Positions 1-9,442 of a stretch of DNA of 49,071 nucleotides are shown one piece after another. The DNA lies in the NCBI GenBank assembly GCA_029936195.1, contig JAPYUH010000007.1, positions 1-49,071 of the forward strand. The letters run 5' to 3'. Below the pieces are notes generated by a model. The model was not told the origin of the DNA, did no database searches, and saw only the letters and a program-made list of their open reading frames with translations. Numbering within the stretch: position 1 is the first letter of the stretch; each line of letters starts with the position of its first letter. The position numbers and the translations under genes were made by a program. The DNA comes from Alphaproteobacteria bacterium. Lineage in GTDB: Bacteria; Pseudomonadota; Alphaproteobacteria; GCA-2731375.

Positions 1-307
1 AGACGCCACAGCCCGCATAATGGTGATCCATCACCCGTTGGCCGATCCTGGCCTGAACCTCCGTGACGCCGGGGCCCACGGCGGCAACAATGCCGCAAGG
101 CTCATGCCCCGCGATGACCGGGCTGCCATCGCCGCCCAAACCCAGCGAGCCGGTACCGCCGCCGGACCGCGCCCGGTAGAATTTCAAATCACTGCCGCAC
201 ATGCCCGAGGCTTTGATTTCCAGCACCACTTCGCCAGGGCCAGGCGTCGGATCCTCGAAATTCTGAAACTCCAGTTTTCTGTCGCCCAAAAACACCACGC
301 CTTGCAT
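1..307 (-). CDS. Zinc-dependent alcohol dehydrogenase / medium-chain dehydrogenase, N-terminal part, cut by window start
   Basis: Reverse-strand translation from ATG at 307: MQGVVFLGDRKLEFQNFEDPTPGPGEVVLEIKASGMCGSDLKFYRA...VIAGHEPCGIVAAVGPGV...GQRVMDHHYAGCG; the MDR motifs CGSD and GHE are present. Confidence 0.85.
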   Translation of the reverse strand, partial: MQGVVFLGDRKLEFQNFEDPTPGPGEVVLEIKASGMCGSDLKFYRARSGGGTGSLGLGGDGSPVIAGHEPCGIVAAVGPGVTEVQARIGQRVMDHHYAGCGV

Positions 308-423
308 GAGACTTATTCCTTTGACCATGAACCAATTGCCGCAAGGCTAGAATCATATTGAGCCCCGGGCAAGCACGGCCTACCCTGGCAAAAATGGCGG
401 CGAAACAGGGTCAGCAGCAGCAT

Positions 424-1971
424 ATGTTTGATTACATTATCGTCGGCGGCGGTTCCGCCGGGGCGACGTTGGCAGCACGGTTGAGTGAAGACGCCGGGAC
501 CCGGGTCCTATTGTTGGAGGCGGGCCGTGATTTTCGCAGTGCCGAGACACCGGAGCATATTCAGGTTCCCAATCCCCTGCGCACCATCGAGGATGACGAT
601 TATCGCTGGCCCAACCTCATGGCCCGGCGCACCTCCGCCCAGGAACCGCGTATCTTGTGGCGCGGCCGGGCCGTTGGCGGCAGCTCGACAATTAACGGCC
701 AGATCGCCATTCGGCCCATGCCGGACGATTTCCGGCGCTGGGTGGATTGCGGCTGCACCGGCTGGGGCTGGGACGACGTGCTGCCGTATTTTTGCAAGCT
801 GGAAGACGACGTGGATTTCGGCGACGCGCCGTACCATGGACAAGGCGGCCCCATCCCTGTTTACCGCGCACCAATTGAGGTTTGGGGTCATGTGGACCGT
901 GGCTTGCAGGAAGCCGGCCTGGCGCTCGGCCATGACTGGTGTGGGGATCACAACGCCCCCGTGGGCAGGGGCGTTTCTCCCTACGCCATCAATAGCCGCG
1001 ACAACCGGCGGGTTTCCACCAACGACGGCTATCTGGAACCGGCGCGGGGCCGCGCTAACCTGACGATTATCGGCGATGCCCTGGTGGAGAGCCTGACCTT
1101 CGAGGGCAACCGCAACAGGGCCACCGGCGTCAGCGTCCGCATCAACGGCGCGCCGCAGCTATTCCGCGCCGAGCGGGAGACCATATTGGCGGCGGGCGCC
1201 ATTCACAGCCCCGCCATCCTACAACGCTCCGGCATCGGCCCCGGCGACTTGCTGCGGGGTCTGGGCATTCCCATCCTGGCCGACCGGCCCGTGGGGCGGC
1301 ATTTGCTGGATCACCCGGCGGTGGCGATCATTCTAAATCTGAAAGCGTCGGCCCAGGCCACCACATTGACCCACCGTCACACCAATTGCTGTCTTCGCTA
1401 TGGCTCCGGCCTGGCGGGGGGCAGCGCCAACGACATGATCATGATCGCCGGCAATCTGCGGGGCCCCGACAAAGGCGGTTATAGCCTGGGTCGGATCGCC
1501 GTGTCGGTGTTTGACAGCTATAGCGAAGGCGAAGTGGCTATCACCAGCGACAAAGCCGATATCGATCCAATGGTGGAGGAACGCATGTTGACGGATGCCC
1601 GGGATTTCGACCGCCTGCGCGACGGCGTCGCCCGCCTGGTGGATGTGGCCCGGCAGCCCGCCCTGGCGGACATGACCGACAATATCACCTACGGCTACGG
1701 CGGCCCTTCCATCCATGCACCGCTTTCGGCGGCGGAACTGGATGCCTGGATCATGGCCGAATGCGCCGATGCCCAGCACGCCATCGGCACCTGCCGCATG
1801 GGCCCGATCGATGATCCGCGCAGCGTCGTGGATACCGACTGCCGGGTCATCGGCGCCCAGGACCTGCGCGTCATCGATGCCTCCATCATGCCCGCCAACG
1901 TCCGGGCCAACACCCACCTGACCACGGTTATGATCGCGGAATTGATGGCGGATCGTCTTCGATCCAGCTGA
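424..1971 (+). CDS. GMC family oxidoreductase (choline dehydrogenase-like)
   Basis: N-terminal FAD motif DYIIVGGGSAGATLAARLSED; GRAVGGSSTINGQIAIRP; C-terminal DLRVIDASIMPANVRANTHLTTVMIAE. Start chosen at ATG 424 inside ORF 358-1971. Confidence 0.93.
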   Translation: MFDYIIVGGGSAGATLAARLSEDAGTRVLLLEAGRDFRSAETPEHIQVPNPLRTIEDDDYRWPNLMARRTSAQEPRILWRGRAVGGSSTINGQIAIRPMPDDFRRWVDCGCTGWGWDDVLPYFCKLEDDVDFGDAPYHGQGGPIPVYRAPIEVWGHVDRGLQEAGLALGHDWCGDHNAPVGRGVSPYAINSRDNRRVSTNDGYLEPARGRANLTIIGDALVESLTFEGNRNRATGVSVRINGAPQLFRAERETILAAGAIHSPAILQRSGIGPGDLLRGLGIPILADRPVGRHLLDHPAVAIILNLKASAQATTLTHRHTNCCLRYGSGLAGGSANDMIMIAGNLRGPDKGGYSLGRIAVSVFDSYSEGEVAITSDKADIDPMVEERMLTDARDFDRLRDGVARLVDVARQPALADMTDNITYGYGGPSIHAPLSAAELDAWIMAECADAQHAIGTCRMGPIDDPRSVVDTDCRVIGAQDLRVIDASIMPANVRANTHLTTVMIAELMADRLRSS

Positions 1972-2008
1972 TCCTAGATTTCAATCCATTCAATCGACAA
2001 ATTGGTTT

Positions 2009-2155
2009 TCACGATTGTCTTTGACGCTCTTCTTCGGCGGCTTTTAGGACGATTGCATGAACCTCTTGATCAAATGTCCGACCATTGATTTTCGCCCTCC
2101 GCTCGATGGATTCAATGACAAAATCGGGCACGTCAGGAACAACGATGTCTATCAT
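2009..2155 (-). CDS. Small ribbon-helix-helix (FitA/Arc-like) antitoxin-type protein, 48 aa
   Basis: Translated by hand on the minus strand: MIDIVVPDVPDFVIESIERRAKINGRTFDQEVHAIVLKAAEEERQRQS*; purine-rich AAAAGGTTGGAAAC directly upstream of ATG; RHH-like pattern (I-V-P ... RRAKINGRTFDQEVHAIV). Confidence 0.6.
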   Translation of the reverse strand: MIDIVVPDVPDFVIESIERRAKINGRTFDQEVHAIVLKAAEEERQRQS

Positions 2156-2204
2156 GTTTCCAACCTTTTCTTGGAAATCGCGTCAGGTCCATCAAAATCA
2201 AATC

Positions 2205-3455
2205 TTACCTATTCTTGCCCAGAAACCCGAACAGGTGCCCGGCGATCTTGCGGATTTGGATTTCTTCCGCCCCTTCGGTGATGCGGTAGCGGCGGTGATG
2301 GCGGTAGATATGCTCGAACGGCTGGTTGCGGGTGTAGCCCTCGCCGCCGAAGACCTGCATGGCTCTATCGGAGGCCTCCCAGACCAGACGGTTGGCGCGG
2401 TAGTTGGCCATGGAAACCTGCTCGGTCACCGCCATGTGGTTGTGCTGGTCAAGATTCCAGGCGGTTTTATGAACCAGATTGCGGACCATTTCGGCTTCGG
2501 TATGAAGTTCGGTTAGGGGGAACTGGATGGCCTGGTTGGTGGCCAGCGGCTTGCCCCAGGTGGTGCGCTGTTTGGCGTAGTTGACCGCCTCGTCGATGCA
2601 GAATTGCGCCGCGCCGACGGAGGATGCAGCCTGGCGGATACGGTTTTCATGCAGAAACGTCTGCGCCACGATCAGGCCGTCGCCTTCATCGCCCAGATAG
2701 CTCTCGTCGCTGACCGGCATGCGCACGTCCTTGACGGACACAATGCCGTGGTCCGTGGGCATGTTGAAGGTCCAGTCCATTTTCTCCACTTTGAAGCCCG
2801 GTGCCGTGACGGGCACCAAAAAGGCGGTGATGCCCATGCCCTCGCCCGGCTTGCCGGAAGTACGGGCGAAGACCAGATCATGGGTTGCCTCGTGAATACC
2901 TGAATTGAACCGTTTGTTGCCGTTGATAACCCATTCGTCGCCCTGGCGGACGGCGGAAGTTTCCATATAAGTGGCGTCCGAGCCATGTTTCAGCTCCGTC
3001 AGGCCGAAGCCGACGCGGCGGCCGCCGGTAATCAGGGCGGGCAGAAACTCTTCCTTCTGGGCATCGGTGCCGAATTTCCACATCATGTGAACCAGGGGGA
3101 AATTGCCGACGATGGAAGATTCGTTTTGCAAATCGTTGTGCAGCCCCAGGCCCTTGTGCGCCAGATGTTCCCGGATCATGGCCATGGCCAGGTTGGAGCC
3201 TTCCTGGCCCCCGATCTCCCTGGGCAGGGCAAAGCGCAGATGGCCGGCGGCATCGGCACGGTCCTTCATCTCCCTCAACAGCGCTTCCCATTCCTTGGTG
3301 GGCTTGCCGTCGTTGTCCCAATCCGTCCGCTCATTCTCGCGGCGGTAATCGAAGAATTTGATATTTTCGTTCTCAAGCGGCTTGATCTCCCGCTCGATAA
3401 ACGCGTCAAGTTCCGCAATCTTGTCCTGAATGTCCTGGGGAATATTGAAATCCAT
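2205..3455 (-). CDS. Acyl-CoA dehydrogenase
   Basis: Full-length ORF; GFGLTELKHGSDATYMETSAV, QTFLHENRIRQAASSVGAAQFCIDEAVNYAKQRTTWGKPL, QVFGGEGYTRNQPFEHIYRHHRRYRITEGAEEIQ. Confidence 0.93.
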   Translation of the reverse strand: MDFNIPQDIQDKIAELDAFIEREIKPLENENIKFFDYRRENERTDWDNDGKPTKEWEALLREMKDRADAAGHLRFALPREIGGQEGSNLAMAMIREHLAHKGLGLHNDLQNESSIVGNFPLVHMMWKFGTDAQKEEFLPALITGGRRVGFGLTELKHGSDATYMETSAVRQGDEWVINGNKRFNSGIHEATHDLVFARTSGKPGEGMGITAFLVPVTAPGFKVEKMDWTFNMPTDHGIVSVKDVRMPVSDESYLGDEGDGLIVAQTFLHENRIRQAASSVGAAQFCIDEAVNYAKQRTTWGKPLATNQAIQFPLTELHTEAEMVRNLVHKTAWNLDQHNHMAVTEQVSMANYRANRLVWEASDRAMQVFGGEGYTRNQPFEHIYRHHRRYRITEGAEEIQIRKIAGHLFGFLGKNR

Positions 3456-3458
3456 TAC

Positions 3459-3944
3459 TTACGCCTTTTCTTCGATACATTGTTGCAGCAGATCAAGCGC
3501 CGCCTTGGTGAAGCGCCACATATTCGCCTCCCGGTCATCGTCCGCCGTTTCCAAGGTGATGACCTTCTCAACCGAGCCGCTGACCGCCAAACAGGTGTGG
3601 CCGGCCGCGTCGCCATAGCGGTTTCCCGTGGGGCCCGAGGCGCCGGTCTCGGCCAGGCCCCACGTGGTTCCCATTTTTTCCCGGATCGTGCGCGCGCAAA
3701 GCGTCGCATACGGCTCGGATGATGACCGCAGGCCCTTCATGGCCTCGGTCGGCACGCCCAGTATGCGCTCCCTGGCGTCGTAAGTATAAATCACGCCACC
3801 GCCCATAAAATACTTCGACGCACCGGAAATGCTCAACAGATTGGCTGATATCAGCCCGCCGGCGGATGATTCCGAGACCGCGACGGTTTCGCCGCGCTGT
3901 TTCAAAATTGCGCCCACTTCAGCCGCCATGTCCAGTTTGCTCAT
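3459..3944 (-). CDS. CinA C-terminal family protein (nicotinamide-nucleotide amidase-like)
   Basis: MSKLDMAAEVGAILKQRGETVAVSESSAGGLISANLLSISGASKYFMGGGVIYT...AETGASGPTGNRYGDAAGHTCLAVSG, typical CinA-C motifs. Confidence 0.85.
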   Translation of the reverse strand: MSKLDMAAEVGAILKQRGETVAVSESSAGGLISANLLSISGASKYFMGGGVIYTYDARERILGVPTEAMKGLRSSSEPYATLCARTIREKMGTTWGLAETGASGPTGNRYGDAAGHTCLAVSGSVEKVITLETADDDREANMWRFTKAALDLLQQCIEEKA

Positions 3945-4008
3945 GATGTCTCCTCTGTGAATTAACGTCCCAATTTTTACCCTATTGTGGCCGCAAAGTG
4001 CCGCTGGC

Positions 4009-5201
4009 TCAATACAGGAACATCGGTTTGTCCAGTGCATAGCGGACACTGGGACGGTAATTGGCGGCGTCGTACAGCTCACTCACATCGACCCTTTTCT
4101 CGCCTTGGACGCAGGTGTCGGCGGGAACGATCGTGTAATTGCCGTTCCGCAAGGCCATCATGACGCCGGATTTGCCATCTTCCAGTTGCTGCATGGCCAG
4201 ATTGGCGAAATTGGTCGCCACCATGCGGTCGAGAGAATCCGGCGGGCCGGCGCGCATCATGTATGCCAGGCTCTGGTTGATCGTGGCGACACCGGTTTTC
4301 CGGCTCAGAATATCGCCCATATACTGGCCGATCCCGCCCAGTTTGCGATGGCCATAGGCATCCGCCTCCCCGCCCTCGAAAATTTCGCCGCCTTCAATGG
4401 TGCAGCCTTCCGACAGCACAACGACCGCATAGTGGCTGGGATTACGGTTCCGGTCCGCCATGATAAGATCGCCGAGGCGATACATGTCCACCGGCACTTC
4501 GGAAATTAAGGTGCGGTCGGCATCCGCCAAATAGCCGCTGATCAGGGCGGTCTGGCCGCTATTGCGGCCAAACAATTCGATGACGGCAATGCATTCATGG
4601 CTGCCCGTGGGGGTCCGCAGGGCGGTGATAGCATCGACGCTCCGGGTAATCGCCGTGGAAAAGCCGATGCAGTAATCCGTGCCGAAGACATCATTGTCCA
4701 TGGTCTTGGGAATGGACACGACCCGCAAACCCTGTTCATGCAAATGGGCGGCATAGGACAAGGTGTCATCGGCGCCGATGGCGATCAGGGCATCGATACC
4801 CAAGGTTGCCACCACGGCCATGACATGGGGCGTGCAATCGAACAGATCGCCATTCGCGGCATCGGTTTTCAGGGCGTTTTTCGATCCCACCAGAAAATCC
4901 GGCAGATCATCCGCGTTGACCTTGCCCGGATGGGTACGCGAGGTGTGCAGAAAGGTCCCCCCGTACGGTCAATGGTGCGGACGATGTCCGGTGACAGAGG
5001 TTGCAGCCAACGGTCCTGGGGGCGGTCATCATCGGGATTGTAGTGCAACGGGCCGCCCCAACCACGGCGGAAGCCAAGCACCTCCCAACCGATTTCCGAT
5101 GCCCGCATGACCACCGCCTTGATGCAGGAATTCAACCCCGGCACATCGCCGCCGCCCGTGAGAATAGCCAATCGCACGGAACTTCTCCCTTCAATGTTCA
5201 T
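4009..5201 (-). CDS. 6-phosphofructokinase, probably PPi-dependent type; reading frame broken by an apparent 1-nt deletion in a C6 run at 4957-4962
   Basis: N-terminal half in ORF 4869-5216 ([21 protein letters not shown]), C-terminal half in ORF 4009-4890 (GADDTL...[20 protein letters not shown]). Adding one G restores [34 protein letters not shown]. Confidence 0.85.
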
Positions 5202-5266
5202 TTGGGTTCGCCACATAAAGGGGTTATGAAGGATATGTGAAACTTTTTTGGCGAAAGGCCAGCACC

Positions 5267-6223
5267 ATGAATGCGGTTTTGAGATCGGACATTGACGTAA
5301 AAGTGACGGAAGTCGGCCTGCGTGACGGCATTCAGGGGATCGACCAATTCTTTCCCACGGATAAAAAGAAGGCCTGGATTGCAGCGGAAGCCGCCGCCGG
5401 CGTTCCCGAGATCGAAGTCTGCTCTTTCGTGCCGCCCAGCGTCTCGGGCCAGTTCGTTGATTGCGAAGAGGTCATTGCCGATGCCCTGACCCACGACGGC
5501 CTGTCCGTCTCGGCCCTGGTGCCCAACCTGCGCGGGGCGGAACGGGGCTTTCCCACGGGTGTGCACAAACTAAGTTTCGTGCTGTCCATATCCGAGAGTC
5601 ATAATCAGGCCAATGTGCGGTGCAGCCGGGAGGATTCTCTCGAACGCCTCCGGCAGATTTCCGAATTGCGGGATTCAACACCGGAAAACAAAAAAGTCAC
5701 CCTCGCCGTGGGCCTGGCGACAGCCCTGGGCTGCACCATCGAGGGTAATGTGGACCCTGGTGAAGTCGTCCGGATCGCCGAAAAGGCTCTGGAATACGGT
5801 GCCGACGAACTTTCCGTCTCCGATACCGTCGGTTATGCCAATCCAACGCAAGTCCGCGATACCTACCGCCTGTTGCGACGCCATCTGGGTGATGAAGTTA
5901 TATTGTGCGCCCATTTCCATGACACCCGCGGCCTGGGCCTGGCCAACGTCCATGCCGCCCTGGATGAAGGCGTGCGCCGCTTCGATGCCTCCCTGGCGGG
6001 TCTGGGCGGTTGCCCGTTCGCGCCGGGCGCCTCGGGCAACATTGTCATGGACGACCTGGTTTTCATGTTGGAGGCCATGGGACTAAAAACCGGTGTCGAT
6101 CTGGATGCCCTGGTGGCGGTCCGCGAGATCGTCGCCGCCGGCTTGCCCAATGAACCTCTATTGGGCGCCATCGCCAAGGCGGGCGTGCCAAAAGGGTTTT
6201 TGACGGCGGGCGTCGCCGCCTAG
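5267..6223 (+). CDS. Hydroxymethylglutaryl-CoA lyase
   Basis: [90 protein letters not shown]. Confidence 0.93.
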   Translation: MNAVLRSDIDVKVTEVGLRDGIQGIDQFFPTDKKKAWIAAEAAAGVPEIEVCSFVPPSVSGQFVDCEEVIADALTHDGLSVSALVPNLRGAERGFPTGVHKLSFVLSISESHNQANVRCSREDSLERLRQISELRDSTPENKKVTLAVGLATALGCTIEGNVDPGEVVRIAEKALEYGADELSVSDTVGYANPTQVRDTYRLLRRHLGDEVILCAHFHDTRGLGLANVHAALDEGVRRFDASLAGLGGCPFAPGASGNIVMDDLVFMLEAMGLKTGVDLDALVAVREIVAAGLPNEPLLGAIAKAGVPKGFLTAGVAA

Positions 6224-6233
6224 ATACGAGCTC

Positions 6234-6413
6234 TCAGGCGAAAATATCCAGCAGGCGTTCATGCAGATGTTTTTCCGCGCCCAGCACGGCAGCGTTGGCC
6301 TTGAAGGAATGTTCCGACAGCTTTGACGCCTTTAACGCCACGATATCTCCAGCCTCGACGGGACCTTCATCAACAAATTCCTGGCAGGGCGATGCTAAGA
6401 AAATATCTATTTT
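6234..6413 (-). pseudogene. Truncated C-terminal gene remnant, possibly flagellar basal-body rod C-terminal-like
   Basis: Minus-strand reading: ...CQEFVDEGPVEAGDIVALKASKLSEHSFKANAAVLGAEKHLHERLLDIFA*; no start codon, upstream in-frame TAA, and composition drops to AT-rich sequence above about 6396. Confidence 0.4.
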
Positions 6414-6700
6414 TTACCATAATATCTGCCCCATACTGGGACAAGACCGTGACGGATTTTGGATCAAACTGCCGATAATTCATACACTTACAAGAAAAAT
6501 GTTAAGCTATTTTTACCGTATCTTTTTCAGCTAAGTTAATAATTCCCGAATATTGTCAACATATTAGCGCTGTTCTGACATTTTTTCGCCGCAACTTGGC
6601 CACAAAATTGCAAGAGTATTTGTAGCTCGAATTCGGTGCCGGTTAAAAAAAACCGCGGCCGCAATCTCGCCGTCATGCTGCAAGTAGAGGGAATATAGAT

Positions 6701-7408
6701 ATGGGTTATCGGATAACACGTCGTCTGGTCTGTCTTGGCTTGGGATTTTTCATGTCCGCCGCAGCCGCCGTCGCCATGCCCGCGCAGGCCAGCGAATCCG
6801 ATCCACGGAATTTTCTCACGGCCCTGGTCCGGGAAGCCACCACTCTATTGAGCGACGATGGTTTGGACCGTACGGAGCGGGCAGCGGCTTTTCGCAACCT
6901 GTTGCGGCGCGGTTTTGATGTTGCCGCCGTCAGCCGCTTTGTCCTGGGCCGCTATTGGCGCCGGGCCTCCGGCCCCGAACGGGCCGAATTTACCCAATTG
7001 TTCGAAGATTATATCGTCGCCATTTACGGCCGGCGCCTGGGCGGCAATCTCGACAACGCCTTGAAAATCACCGACCACCGTCCCGACGGCCCCAAGGGCG
7101 CCATTGTGCACAGCGAATTCGGCCCCAACAATGTCGGCAGCAACGTCAGCAACAATGGCGTCAAGAACGGCATAATCATTAAGCTGGAATGGCGCCTAAG
7201 GCGCCGGGCGGAGGGCTGGCGCGTGGTCGACATCATGGTCGAAGGTGTCTCCATGGCGCTCGCGCAGCGCTCCGAATTCGCCACCGTGATCCGCGGCACC
7301 GGCGGGAAGGTCGCCGGATTGCTGGAAAAATTGAGCAAAAAACCCCAGATGTTGGCGCTCAACGACCGGAACAGCAAGCCGACGAAAACCAAAATCAGCA
7401 CCCAATGA
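6701..7408 (+). CDS. MlaC/Ttg2D-family ABC transporter substrate-binding protein
   Basis: Signal peptide followed by FRNLLRRGFDVAAVSRFVLGRYWRRASGPERAEFTQLFEDYIVAIYGRRL and WRVVDIMVEGVSMALAQRSEFATVI. Confidence 0.9.
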   Translation: MGYRITRRLVCLGLGFFMSAAAAVAMPAQASESDPRNFLTALVREATTLLSDDGLDRTERAAAFRNLLRRGFDVAAVSRFVLGRYWRRASGPERAEFTQLFEDYIVAIYGRRLGGNLDNALKITDHRPDGPKGAIVHSEFGPNNVGSNVSNNGVKNGIIIKLEWRLRRRAEGWRVVDIMVEGVSMALAQRSEFATVIRGTGGKVAGLLEKLSKKPQMLALNDRNSKPTKTKISTQ

Positions 7409-7411
7409 GGG

Positions 7412-9433
7412 TCAATCCCCCTCCGCCACGAACATCACCAACTCGGCGCCTTCCGCCACCTGTTCACCTGCGCCAAAGGGTATGGTGGCAATCACCGCGT
7501 CGCGGGGGGCGGTGATGGTGTGTTCCATTTTCATGGCTTCCAGTGTCAATAACGCGTCGCCCTTTTTGACCGTCGCGCCCGCCTCGACCTGAACCTGTAC
7601 GATCTTGCCCGGTAGGGGGGCGATGACCTTGCCGCCGGCTTCTATGTCCACGTCGCGCAGGGCCATGCGGTCCACCCGCTCAATACGATAAGCGCGGCCG
7701 CCGCTCAGGATGGTTACTTTGTCGCCGTCGTGAACCACCGCCGCGCTGACCCGCAAGCCGTCCAGGTCAGCCCATAGGGTGCCACCGTCGTCGATTTCGC
7801 CGTTGGCCGGCATTTCACCGCCGGGAAGGTCCAATAAAAATCCTCCCGATCCGGGATAGTGTACCTTCACGACGATCTCGGCCTCGTCGCCGCCCACAAA
7901 ACACAATTCGTCATGGCCCCGGTCGTTCAGGCGCCAGCCGTCAACCTTGCCCCAAGGGGAATGGGGGTCGGCTGGTGCTGTATTGCCCTGACGGGCCAAC
8001 AACAGGTCCAGGCAGGCCAGGGCCAGGGCCAGGTCGGGGATTGGGCCCGGCGGGGGGACCAGGTCATCGCGATACTTGTCGATGAAGCCGGTTTCCAGAT
8101 CACCATCGGCAAAGGCGGGGTGGGCGGCCACGGCGGCCAGGAAATTGACGTTGGTGATTACGCCGGCAATCTCGTAACGCTCCAGCGCATCCACCAGGCG
8201 GCGCAGGGCCGAGGGTCGGTCACGATCCCAGACGATCAGCTTGGCGATCATGGGATCGTAGAACATGGAGACCTCGTCACCCTCGCGCACGCCGGTATCG
8301 ACCCGGACATGGGGGCCCTCGGCGGGCGAGCGCAGACGGTGCAGGGTGCCGGTGGCGGGCAGGAATTTCTTTTGCGGGTTTTCCGAATAGATCCGCGCCT
8401 CCACCGCATGGCCGTTGATGGTCAATTCGTCCTGGCTCAGAGGCAGCGGCTCACCGGCCGCCACGCGCAATTGCCATTCAACTAGGTCCTGGCCGGTGAT
8501 CATCTCGGTCACCGGATGCTCCACCTGCAGGCGTGTGTTCATCTCCATGAAATAGAAGGCGTCCTCGGACAAACCATTGTTCGAATCCGCGCTCACATCG
8601 GCGATGAATTCAACCGTGCCCGCGCCCACATAACCAATGGCCTTGGCCGCGGCCACCGCCGCATCACCCATGGCGCGGCGCATCGAGGCACTCATGCCCG
8701 GCGCGGGGGCCTCCTCCAAAACCTTTTGATGGCGCCGCTGGACGGAGCAGTCCCGTTCGAACAGGTGCACAACCTCTCCCTGCTGGTCGGCGAAGACCTG
8801 GATTTCGATATGGCGGGGGCGTTCGAGGTATTTTTCCACCAACACCTTGTCATCGCCGAAGGACGACAGCCCTTCCCGCCGCGCGCCCTTCAGGGCGGCG
8901 GCAAATTTGCCCGCCTCGTTGACCTGACGCATGCCCTTGCCGCCGCCGCCCATCACCGCCTTGATCAACACCGGGTAGCCGATATCGTCCGCCGCCCTGG
9001 TCAGGACCGCATCGTCCTGATCGTCGCCGTGATAGCCGGGAACAACCGGCACCTGGGCCGCCACCATCAGGGCCTTGGCCGCCGCCTTTTCTCCCATGGC
9101 GCGGATGGCGGACGCGGGCGGGCCTATAAAGACGATGCCCGCCGCGGCGCAGGCCTCGGCAAAGGCGGCATTCTCCGAGAGGAAGCCATAGCCGGGATGA
9201 ATGGCCTCCGCCCTGGTGCGCTTGGCGGCTTCGATGATCCGGTCCATCAGCAGATAACTTTCCTGCACCGGGGGCGGGCCGATCAGGACCGCTTCATCGG
9301 CCATGGCCACATGCATGGCGTTGGCATCGGCCTCGGAATAGACGGCAACGGTGGCGGCACCTAGGCGGTGCGCGGTGCGCATGACCCGGCAGGCGATTTC
9401 GCCCCGGTTGGCAATCAGTATTTTACGAAACAT
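7412..9433 (-). CDS. Biotin-containing acyl-CoA carboxylase alpha subunit (methylcrotonyl-CoA carboxylase alpha)
   Basis: MFRKILIANRGEIACRVMRTAHRLG; biotin carboxylase motifs (GGGGKGMRQV, MEMNTRLQVEHPVTEMITG); C-terminal biotinyl motif LEAMKMEHTI. Confidence 0.93.
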   Translation of the reverse strand: MFRKILIANRGEIACRVMRTAHRLGAATVAVYSEADANAMHVAMADEAVLIGPPPVQESYLLMDRIIEAAKRTRAEAIHPGYGFLSENAAFAEACAAAGIVFIGPPASAIRAMGEKAAAKALMVAAQVPVVPGYHGDDQDDAVLTRAADDIGYPVLIKAVMGGGGKGMRQVNEAGKFAAALKGARREGLSSFGDDKVLVEKYLERPRHIEIQVFADQQGEVVHLFERDCSVQRRHQKVLEEAPAPGMSASMRRAMGDAAVAAAKAIGYVGAGTVEFIADVSADSNNGLSEDAFYFMEMNTRLQVEHPVTEMITGQDLVEWQLRVAAGEPLPLSQDELTINGHAVEARIYSENPQKKFLPATGTLHRLRSPAEGPHVRVDTGVREGDEVSMFYDPMIAKLIVWDRDRPSALRRLVDALERYEIAGVITNVNFLAAVAAHPAFADGDLETGFIDKYRDDLVPPPGPIPDLALALACLDLLLARQGNTAPADPHSPWGKVDGWRLNDRGHDELCFVGGDEAEIVVKVHYPGSGGFLLDLPGGEMPANGEIDDGGTLWADLDGLRVSAAVVHDGDKVTILSGGRAYRIERVDRMALRDVDIEAGGKVIAPLPGKIVQVQVEAGATVKKGDALLTLEAMKMEHTITAPRDAVIATIPFGAGEQVAEGAELVMFVAEGD

Positions 9434-9442
9434 CTAAGCCCC

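Noticed and set aside
508-951. Long antisense ORFs such as 508-951, 1333-1917, 2985-3722, 18179-19795, 30800-32026 and 42025-43380
   Set aside because: They are shadows of confident genes on the opposite strand in high-GC DNA and have no recognisable domains of their own.
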